The notes beneath the pieces are model-generated. The model worked only from the letters and a program-made list of their open reading frames with translations. It did no database searches and had not been told where the DNA came from. The translations under genes and the position numbers were made by a program. A stretch of 64,000 nt of DNA from Achromobacter marplatensis (GTDB lineage: Bacteria; Pseudomonadota; Gammaproteobacteria; Burkholderiales; Burkholderiaceae_B), in the NCBI RefSeq assembly GCF_002209535.1, contig NZ_NJIG01000001.1:310001-374000 (forward strand). The letters are read 5' to 3'. Below, piece by piece: positions 8,748-15,558 of the stretch (position 1 is the first letter of the stretch; every line of letters starts with the position of its first letter).

Positions 8748-11383
8748 AACTCTCCCGGATTGCGCTTGAAGAATTCCGCAAGTTCCGCCAGCCGATGGTG
8801 CTGGACGGCCTGCAAGACGGCTTGAACCTTTTCGTCGGTGCGAACGAGGCGGGCAAGAGCACCGTCGCGTCCGCCATCCGCGCGGCGTTCCTGGAACGCT
8901 ACAGCACCAGCAAGGTCGCCGACCTGGCGCCGCGCGGCGAGTCCGGCGCGCGGCCCAGTGTGGAGCTGGCGTTCACGCACGCGGATCATTCCTACGTGTT
9001 GAAAAAGCAATTTCTGTCGCGAGCCCGATGCGAGCTATTGATCGACGACGGCGCCCAACGCCTGGACGGCGAAGAAGCGGAAAACGCGCTGGCTGCCTTG
9101 CTGGGGTTCGAACTACCGGGGCGCGGCCAAAGCAAGCCGGACCTGGCGGGCATTCCCGGCCTGCTGTGGATCCAGCAGGGCGATGGCCATAATCTGCAAG
9201 AGGCGGCCGGTCATGCCGGCGTCCACCTGCGCGACGCGCTGACGCAGTTGTCCGGAGAGCTGGCCGCGAGTGATGGCGACCGCCTGTTCGAACGCGTGTC
9301 GGCCGAACGCGCCGCCTTGCTGGATGCGCGCAACGGGCGTCCCAAGGGCGCCTATAAAGACGCCGAGGACGCCTTGGCGCGCGCCATCGCCGAACGGGAC
9401 GAATGCGCGCAGGCGATGGCGCAACTGAATACCGACGTTGACCGCCTGGCGGAACTGCGCCGCGACCACGAGCGCGCCCAGGCCAGCCAGCCATGGAAGG
9501 ACTTCGAGGCCAAAGCCGTCGAGGCCCGGGCCCGGCTGGCCGCATTGGCGAAGGAACGCGAAGCGTTTGACGGCCTGCGCCGCGAGCAGACCCAGGCCGC
9601 CCAGACGTTGACCTTGTTGCAGGACCAGGTGCGGCGCGACCAGCAGGACGAGGCCGACTACCAGGCGCTTGCCAAGGAATCCCAGGCGGCACGGGCCCGG
9701 GTCGACGCCGCGCAAGCGCCGCTGGCCCGCGCGCAGCAACAGCGTCAAACGCACGCCGCGGCGGTTGATGCCGCCCGCTTGCGCGTGGCCGCGGTCCAGG
9801 CCGTGGCCGACCGCCGCGACCTGGAGCACCAGCTGGCGCAACTGAATGCCGAAGTCGAACGCCTGGACGACGCCCTGAAAGCCGTTACCACGCTGATCGA
9901 ACAAGGTTCGGCGCTGAAGGCCGAAGCCGTCCGCATCGAAATCGCCGATGGCGATATCGATGCGCTGCGCAAGAGCGAGCGCGAACTGGCCAATCTGCAA
10001 CTGCGCCAGCAAGCCATCGCCACCCGGCTGTCATATCAGCTGGAAGCCGGGCGCCAGGCCACGCTGGACGGCAGGCTGTTGGCCGGCGACGGCCAGGTGC
10101 TGCTGACGTCCGCCGCCGACCTGGATCTGCCGGGAGTCGGGCGCTTGCGCATCGAACCGGGCGGCCAGGACCTGCCGGCGTTGCAACGCGAACGCGCCGC
10201 TTTGCAGACGGCCTGGAACGCGTTGCTGGAACGGTTGGGGGTGACGGCGTTGGCTGACGCTGAACAGCGCCACGCGCGCTATACGGCCTTGCAGCGCGAA
10301 CTGGACGGCATGCGCAAGACGCTCGCCATCCACGCGCCCAAGGGCGTGGACGTGCTGCGCGGCCAACGCGATGACGCGTTGGCCCGGCGCGTGCCCTTGC
10401 AGGAGCGGCTGGCCAAGCTGCCCGCGCCGGCCGCGGGCCAGATGTCGGATCAGGATGACCTGCCTGCCGCGGTTCAGGCGCTGCGTGAGGTCGAGGCGCT
10501 TGCCACGCAGGCCGACGCGTCGCTGGCGGCCGCGCAGCGGGCGCTGGACGCCGATAGCGCCCGCGCGCAATTGCTCGAGGGCCAGGCGGCGGCGCGGGGC
10601 GCCGAACTGCAATCGGCCGAGCGCGCCGCGCAACGCCAGGCGCGCGCGGGCCGGCTGGCCGAAGTGCGCAGCGGCCACGATGAACTGGACCGCCGCGTGC
10701 GCGAGGCGCAGGCGGCACTGGCGGAGCATCGTCCCGACCTGCTCGAGCAAGACGTCCAGCGCTACGAGAAATCCGCCGCCATCGAACGCGACGCGCAGCA
10801 CAAGCGCCACGGCGAGATCCTGCAACTGCAGGGCAAGCTGGACCAGGCGGGCGCGCAGGGCTTGGGCGAACGCCTGTCCGAATCGGCTGCCGCGTGTGAA
10901 CGCCTGGCGCGCCGTCGCGATGAGTTCGCCCGCCGCGCCGCCGCGCTGGAGCTGCTGCTGACCCTGCTGACCGACAAGCGCGCGGCCGCCACGCAGCGGC
11001 TGCAGGCGCCGCTGGCGCGGCGGTTGAACCACTACCTGGCCCTGCTGTTCCCCGAGGCCGCGCTGCGGCTGGACGATGCGCTCTTGCCGACTGCGTTGCG
11101 TCGCGGCGAAGGTGAAGACCTGCTGGAGGCGCTGAGTTTCGGCACGCGCGAGCAACTGGGCATCCTGGCCCGGTTCGCCTATGCCGACCTGCTGCGCGAA
11201 GCCGGGCGGCCCACCTTGCTGGTGCTGGACGACGCTCTGGTCCACACTGACGATGCGCGGCGCGACTTCATGAAGCGTGCGCTGTTCGATGCGGCCACGC
11301 GCCACCAGATCCTGATGTTCACGTGCCACGGCGAGGCGTGGCGGGACATGGGAGTCGAGCAGCGCCGCATCGGCGCTTCCTGA
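8744..11383 (+). CDS. SMC-like AAA ATPase, YhaN/SbcC-type
   Basis: An 879-residue ATPase with split nucleotide-binding halves joined by a long coiled coil. Walker A is GANEAGKST near residue 34; Walker B is TLLVLDDALVHTD near residue 828, with the ABC-like signature replaced by LSFGTREQLGILARFAYADL. Between lie several hundred residues rich in Ala, Arg, Glu and Gln with heptad character. There is no CxxC zinc hook at the coil apex, which distinguishes it from SbcC/Rad50 and places it nearer YhaN. With the coupled phosphoesterase it should form a DNA-end or hairpin-processing machine. It is unrelated in context to the flanking genes. Confidence 0.88.
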   Translation: MKLSRIALEEFRKFRQPMVLDGLQDGLNLFVGANEAGKSTVASAIRAAFLERYSTSKVADLAPRGESGARPSVELAFTHADHSYVLKKQFLSRARCELLIDDGAQRLDGEEAENALAALLGFELPGRGQSKPDLAGIPGLLWIQQGDGHNLQEAAGHAGVHLRDALTQLSGELAASDGDRLFERVSAERAALLDARNGRPKGAYKDAEDALARAIAERDECAQAMAQLNTDVDRLAELRRDHERAQASQPWKDFEAKAVEARARLAALAKEREAFDGLRREQTQAAQTLTLLQDQVRRDQQDEADYQALAKESQAARARVDAAQAPLARAQQQRQTHAAAVDAARLRVAAVQAVADRRDLEHQLAQLNAEVERLDDALKAVTTLIEQGSALKAEAVRIEIADGDIDALRKSERELANLQLRQQAIATRLSYQLEAGRQATLDGRLLAGDGQVLLTSAADLDLPGVGRLRIEPGGQDLPALQRERAALQTAWNALLERLGVTALADAEQRHARYTALQRELDGMRKTLAIHAPKGVDVLRGQRDDALARRVPLQERLAKLPAPAAGQMSDQDDLPAAVQALREVEALATQADASLAAAQRALDADSARAQLLEGQAAARGAELQSAERAAQRQARAGRLAEVRSGHDELDRRVREAQAALAEHRPDLLEQDVQRYEKSAAIERDAQHKRHGEILQLQGKLDQAGAQGLGERLSESAAACERLARRRDEFARRAAALELLLTLLTDKRAAATQRLQAPLARRLNHYLALLFPEAALRLDDALLPTALRRGEGEDLLEALSFGTREQLGILARFAYADLLREAGRPTLLVLDDALVHTDDARRDFMKRALFDAATRHQILMFTCHGEAWRDMGVEQRRIGAS

Positions 11384-11807
11384 ATGGCTTGACGGCGTAA
11401 GGGGTGAACGGATAGGCTACGCCCATGCCTGACTTCACGCCCTACGCCGATTTCGCTGCCGCTGCTTCAGCAGCCGGCCGCGGCGCGCGCGCGTGGTCTG
11501 CGCATGCCGGTCTGATCCCTGCGGCGCCTGCCGCAATTTCTCCCGTCGTTTCTCCTGTCGTTTCTGCGGTCGTCTCTCCGCCCGCCTCGCCGCCTGCCGG
11601 CGTGGTCTCGGGCGTACATCCGCCCTTGGCGGTTGTGTTCGGCTGACCGCCAAACTCTCCACTCCAGTCCTTGTCCGTTGTCAGTGCGCATGATGGGTTG
11701 ACGCGTATCGCGCGCCCCAAGCGCCGCTGATCCGTGCCGGCTTGCCGAAAGTCGCGGCAACCCGGCGCAGGGCTGGAGCCTGTTCTTACCCTGACAGGTG
11801 AAACCTC
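11384..11807. other. 424-bp intergenic region, no convincing gene
   Basis: Short open frames occur on both strands, one of them encoding a Pro/Val/Ser-rich string caused by a degenerate CGTCGTTTCTCC-type repeat at about 11545-11580. None has a family resemblance or a good ribosome binding site. The last 80 bp hold a strong hairpin and the leader of the DMT transporter. Confidence 0.6.
11736..11766 (+). promoter_or_regulatory. strong leader hairpin before the DMT transporter
   Basis: GCCGGCTTGCCG pairs with CGGCAACCCGGC across a 7-nt loop (AAAGTCG), giving 11 pairs with one C-C mismatch. A second smaller hairpin, CCTGT...ACAGG, follows and overlaps the AGGTG ribosome binding site region at 11795-11799. 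There is no T-run, so it is not a simple terminator. It may be a structured 5' leader; I cannot assign it to a known riboswitch class. Confidence 0.4.
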
Positions 11808-12716
11808 ATGTCTTTCAATCGATCCACGTGGACCGCTTACGGCTCCACCACCTTGTTCGTGCTGCTGTGGAGCGGCGGCGCGATCTTCGCCAAATGGGGG
11901 CTGTCGCACGCCTCCGCGTTCGGCTTCCTGTTGTGGCGCTTCATCCTTGCCTTGGCGGTGCTGGGGGCGATATGCCTGTGGCGCAAGCGCTGCCTTCCGG
12001 AGCGCGGTACGCGCAAGACCGTGGCGCTGACCGGGCTGCTGTTGATCGGCAGCTATTCCATCTGCTATCTGCTGGCGTTGGACCATGGCATCACGCCGGG
12101 CGTGTTGGCCACGCTGCTGGGCGCGCAGCCCATCCTGACCCTGGCGGTGATGGAACGCCGCTATTCGCCGGCGCGGCTGGCGGGGCTGTTCCTGGCGCTG
12201 TGCGGACTCGTGATGGTGGTGTACCAAAGCATCGGCATGGCGCGCTTCTCAGTGGCGGGCATGGCGTTCGCCTTTGCCGCGCTGGCCAGCATGACCGCGG
12301 GCGCCATCCTGCAAAAGCGCGTGAAGCAGGCGCCCATGGACGTGATGCCGTTGCAATACGCGGTCAGTCTGGCGCTGTGCCTGCTGTTCGTGCCGTTCCA
12401 ACCGGTCCGGGTGGACTGGACCGTCGGGTTTGTCGTGCCACTGATCTGGATGGGGCTCGTGATATCCGTGGGCGCGACGCTGCTCTTTTACCGCATGATC
12501 CAGGCCGGCAACCTCGTCAACGTCACCAGCCTGTTCTATCTGGTGCCGGCCGGCACGGCGGCGCTGGATTACCTGATCCTGGGCAACCGCCTGTCTGCGC
12601 TGAGCCTGGCCGGCATGGGGGCGATCCTGCTGGGCCTGATGCTGGTGTTGCGCAATCCGGCGGCGGCGGTCAAGCCAGCGCCGGATAAGCGGCCGTCGGC
12701 CAAGACGACCGCGTAG
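11808..12716 (+). CDS. DMT superfamily (EamA) transporter
   Basis: A 302-residue exporter of the drug/metabolite transporter superfamily with two EamA repeats of five helices. The first begins TTLFVLLWSGGAIFAKWGLS with the usual LLWRFILALAVL second helix, and the second starts near GMAFAFAALASMTAGAILQK. The conserved closing part is SLFYLVPAGTAALDYLILGN. The cytoplasmic C-terminus is basic. An AGGTG site precedes the ATG. Substrate is unknown; EamA members export amino acids, purines or toxic metabolites. The last 47 bp overlap the end of the convergent hexapeptide-repeat gene. Confidence 0.9.
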   Translation: MSFNRSTWTAYGSTTLFVLLWSGGAIFAKWGLSHASAFGFLLWRFILALAVLGAICLWRKRCLPERGTRKTVALTGLLLIGSYSICYLLALDHGITPGVLATLLGAQPILTLAVMERRYSPARLAGLFLALCGLVMVVYQSIGMARFSVAGMAFAFAALASMTAGAILQKRVKQAPMDVMPLQYAVSLALCLLFVPFQPVRVDWTVGFVVPLIWMGLVISVGATLLFYRMIQAGNLVNVTSLFYLVPAGTAALDYLILGNRLSALSLAGMGAILLGLMLVLRNPAAAVKPAPDKRPSAKTTA

Positions 12717-13611
12717 CGGCCGGCGCCGAGTCTCCGCCTTCCGCCGCGTCCTGCCCCACCCAATGGCCGCTGACAAGCTGGGCAGGGCGCGTCTGGGCCG
12801 AGACGCGGGCGCAGACGGACCAGGCGTCCAGCCGGACGCTCAGCCCGGCATAGACGCCATGGCCGTCGCCGGCCTGGATCACGCCTTCGGCCTGCACGCC
12901 TTCACCGGCGCGGATCGAGCCTTCGGCGCGGATGTCGCCGCCGGCGATCAGGCCCCACCCGGACGCCAGGTGCTCGCCGCACTGGATGGAACCCCCGGCC
13001 TGGATGCCGCAGGCCGCGTTGATTTCCTTGTCGGCGCGCACGTCGCCGCCGGTCTTGATGCCCTGGCCGCACTTGATGGCGCCTTGCGTCTGCACGTCCT
13101 GGCCGGCATGCAGGTGGCCCGTCACGGCCAGGTCCTGGCCGGCGCAGATGTCCCATTTGGCGCGTACGTTACCGCCGCAGCCCAGGCTGGTGGCGGTTTC
13201 GATGCCCCAGTCCGCCGCAATGTCTCCGCCCGCGCGCAGATTGCCGCCGCTGGCGATGTTGGCCGCGGCAGTGATGTTTTCCCCCGCCATGATCGTCTCG
13301 CCCGCGCGGATGCCGCCGCCGGTGATGATGCTGCGGCCGGCGCGCACCACGCTGTCCACGTTGATGCCCATGCGCACTTCCAGCGTGCCCGCGAAGACGA
13401 TCGCGTTGGCGTCCACGGCATCCAGCTTCAGCACGGCGTCGGTGGGACCGAACTGGTCCAGCAGCCAGCAGGCGTCGCTGACGCGGCCGTCGCCCACCAG
13501 CGCATCAAGCACGGCCTGGTAATCCCCCTGTCCGTTGTGGTCGCGGATGAACCATTTATAGCCGCCCGCGCAGGGGTTCTTGGCTTTGACGAATTTCTTG
13601 GTAAGTTGCAT
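12670..13611 (-). CDS. hexapeptide-repeat (predicted beta-helix) protein of unknown function
   Basis: A 313-residue protein I cannot assign to a named family. Residues 1-75 form a small domain with helices and conserved-looking aromatics (PCAGGYKWFIRDHNGQGDYQ, then VLDALVGDGRVSDACWLL). Residues about 78-262 are an almost unbroken six-residue repeat of the form G-x-[IV]-x-A-x (RAGGDI, QAGGSI, RAEGSI, CGQGIK), roughly thirty copies. Such a period predicts a beta-helix or solenoid like the bactofilin/DUF583 polymer-forming proteins or left-handed hexapeptide proteins. The tail of about 50 residues is different and low in repeat. No signal peptide is present, so it is cytoplasmic. It overlaps the convergent DMT gene by 47 bp. 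Confidence 0.75.
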   Translation of the reverse strand: MQLTKKFVKAKNPCAGGYKWFIRDHNGQGDYQAVLDALVGDGRVSDACWLLDQFGPTDAVLKLDAVDANAIVFAGTLEVRMGINVDSVVRAGRSIITGGGIRAGETIMAGENITAAANIASGGNLRAGGDIAADWGIETATSLGCGGNVRAKWDICAGQDLAVTGHLHAGQDVQTQGAIKCGQGIKTGGDVRADKEINAACGIQAGGSIQCGEHLASGWGLIAGGDIRAEGSIRAGEGVQAEGVIQAGDGHGVYAGLSVRLDAWSVCARVSAQTRPAQLVSGHWVGQDAAEGGDSAPAATRSSWPTAAYPALA

Positions 13612-14012
13612 GGCGCTGAAAGGGGAGATCTGTGCGTGGCCCGGCCGCCAGCGGTCAGGGCGGGCGGCGAAGATTCAGGCGCGGGCGCCCGGCCACGCGG
13701 CAGGGCGTCCGCCGGCGCGTGGCAGGCGGCAACGCGCACGGATGTGCAGGGCCACCGGCGACAGGCCGGAATAGGAAGGGGGAAAGCGGAGGCGCCGGGC
13801 GATTAGCCGGGCTTGGAGCGCGCGTAAGCGGAACGCGCGGCGACTTCCTGCGAGCTCAACAAAGTCGAGCGCAGGGCGCAAAGGACGCAGGCAGCGGGGG
13901 GGATGGGAGAAAAATCGGATCGCACGGGGGCAGATGCTAACACCCGAGCGTCCGGAGTCAAGTGGGAAAGGCTGGCTTCGAATGAAGCAGCAGCCTTTCC
14001 CTCAGGCGGGGA
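13612..14012. other. intergenic region between divergently oriented neighbours, no gene seen
   Basis: Very GC-rich sequence upstream of the hexapeptide-repeat gene and downstream of the Bug-protein gene. Open frames here lack a good start site and any family resemblance. The only clear structure is the hairpin at 13964-14001. Confidence 0.55.
13964..14001 (-). terminator. terminator-like hairpin after the Bug-protein gene
   Basis: GGGAAAGGCTG and CAGCCTTTCCC make an 11-bp perfect stem, and inside it GCTTC/GAAGC add five more pairs around a 4-nt loop. It lies 12 bp after the stop of the minus-strand Bug gene. No T-run follows on that strand, so efficiency is uncertain. Confidence 0.55.
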
Positions 14013-14999
14013 TCAGTTCGTCGAGACGATGTTGCGTTCCTTGGCGATGCGCTGGCGCAGTTCCAGTTCACGCTTGATCTGCGCGGCGTACTCGGCGGGC
14101 GTATTGCCGTCCACCAGCGAACCGCCGTCGGCCAGGCGCTGGACGATCTTCGGGTCCTTCAGCGCCTTGACGGCGGCGTCGTGGATGCGGTCAACCACCG
14201 CTTGCGGCGTGCCGGCGGGCGCGACCAGCCCGTACCAGGCCATGTTGTCCATTTCGGGCAGGCCGCCTTCCTTGAAGGTGGGGACGTCCGGCAGGGCGGG
14301 CAGGCGCTTGGGAGCAGCCACGGCCAGGGCGCGCAGCTTGCCGGCCTGGATGTGGGGCATGGACGAGGGCAGGTTGTCGAACTGGGCGTTCACCTGGCCG
14401 GCGATCACGTCATTCAGGGCCGGGCCCGAACCGCGGTAGGGCACGTGGACCATGTCGGTCTGGGTCAGCGACTTGAACAATTCGCCGTCCAGGTGGCCGA
14501 TGCCGCCTGCGCCGGACGAGGCATAGCTGTACTTGCCGGGGTTGGCCTTGAGCAGGGTGATGAATTCCGCCAGCGACTTGGCGGGCACGGCCGGGTTGAC
14601 CGTGAGCACGTTCGGCACGTTCACCAGATTGGTGATCGGCGTGAAGTCCTTGATCGGGTTGTAGGGGTTCTTGGGGTTGGTGGCCGGATTCGTGGCCATG
14701 GTGCTGACGGTGGCCACGCCCAGCGTGTAGCCGTCAGGCGCGGAACGGACCAACGCGTCGGCGCCGATCGAGCCGCCGCCACCGCCGCGGTTTTCCACCA
14801 CCACGGCCTGGCCCAGTTCACGGCCCAGGCCTTCGGCGACGATACGGGCGACGATGTCGGTCGTGCCGCCCGCGGCAAAGGGGACGATCAGGCGGATGGG
14901 CTTATTGGGGTACGGATCTGCGGCGTGGGCGCCGGAACTAAAGCAGACGCCTGCGATGGCGGCGGCCAGGATGGCCTTGGCATGAGACAGCACGGTCAA
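14013..14999 (-). CDS. Bug-family tripartite tricarboxylate transporter substrate-binding protein
   Basis: A periplasmic solute receptor of the Bug (TctC) family, hugely expanded in Bordetella and Achromobacter. After a signal peptide (SHAKAILAAAIAGVCFSSGA, cleaved after AHA) it shows DPYPNKPIRLIVPFAAGGTT and DIVARIVAEGLGRELGQAVV, then the glycine-rich ligand loop NRGGGGGSIGAD. I set the start at TTG 14999 because GGAGAAGA lies at the right distance; GTG 14993 is an alternative, and no ATG precedes the signal peptide in frame. No tctA/tctB membrane genes are adjacent, which is common for these orphan receptors. Ligand, probably a carboxylate, cannot be told from sequence. Confidence 0.92.
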   Translation of the reverse strand: MTVLSHAKAILAAAIAGVCFSSGAHAADPYPNKPIRLIVPFAAGGTTDIVARIVAEGLGRELGQAVVVENRGGGGGSIGADALVRSAPDGYTLGVATVSTMATNPATNPKNPYNPIKDFTPITNLVNVPNVLTVNPAVPAKSLAEFITLLKANPGKYSYASSGAGGIGHLDGELFKSLTQTDMVHVPYRGSGPALNDVIAGQVNAQFDNLPSSMPHIQAGKLRALAVAAPKRLPALPDVPTFKEGGLPEMDNMAWYGLVAPAGTPQAVVDRIHDAAVKALKDPKIVQRLADGGSLVDGNTPAEYAAQIKRELELRQRIAKERNIVSTN

Positions 15000-15558
15000 G
15001 AGTCTTCTCCATATTTTGTTGTTCCGAGCCGACCGGCTTCTTGGGCCGGCGTCGGTGAAGCGCGCTTTGCCGGGATGCTGGCGTAGCCGACGCTTCGTGG
15101 GCGCAATTCCACACAGGAATCCCCCTACGGTCAACTCAGGATTCTCCCTGTCTTTACGCAAAAATATTTTTTCAGTGACGGATAGTTGTGTGGAAATCGC
15201 GTCAGATCGCCGAAAAAGCCAAGCCTGACAACAAGATGAACGATTTCTCAAACCCTGTCATTGCGCAATCATTGCGCAGTCATCGTGCTGTCATTAGCCG
15301 GGTTCACGCATAAATCTCTGCATAACTTACAAGAATCTGATATTTTTCGGATGAGATTCTTGGCCGGTCTTGCAAGAAAGCTATTGCGTTTGTTTCTGTC
15401 TGCGCCGTTCAATGGGGCGTTGGTTGATGTCCCCGCGGGGCAACGTGTAGTGCAGCGACGCACCGGGCCAGGGTTCCGTCCGTTTTTCAATCCCCGGTCT
15501 GTTTCGTCTCTCGCTGCCACGTGCCGGCGGGAGGGGGCCCGGACATTCTCGGAACGCC
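15000..15558. other. 559-bp divergent promoter region, Bug gene / Pha operon
   Basis: This spacer is noticeably richer in A+T than its surroundings, particularly at 15160-15370. It should hold promoters for the minus-strand Bug gene and the plus-strand antiporter operon. Two near-copies of CATTGCGCA occur at about 15259-15280, and an inverted repeat lies at 15331-15361. A 124-residue open frame across 15261-15635 runs into the start of phaAB and has no protein-like character. Confidence 0.5.
15331..15361. repeat. 8-bp inverted repeat upstream of the Pha operon
   Basis: AAGAATCT and AGATTCTT are perfect arms separated by 15 nt in the AT-rich part of the spacer. It may be an operator for the antiporter operon or the Bug gene; nothing else identifies the binding protein. 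Confidence 0.35.

Noticed and set aside
11425..11662. Small open frames on both strands with Val/Pro/Ser or Arg repeats
   Set aside because: Caused by a degenerate DNA repeat in a GC-rich spacer; no ribosome binding site or family match.
12763..13806. 347-codon plus-strand open frame
   Set aside because: It is the complement of the hexapeptide-repeat gene, and its own regularity simply mirrors that repeat. The minus-strand reading has a sound start and tail domain.
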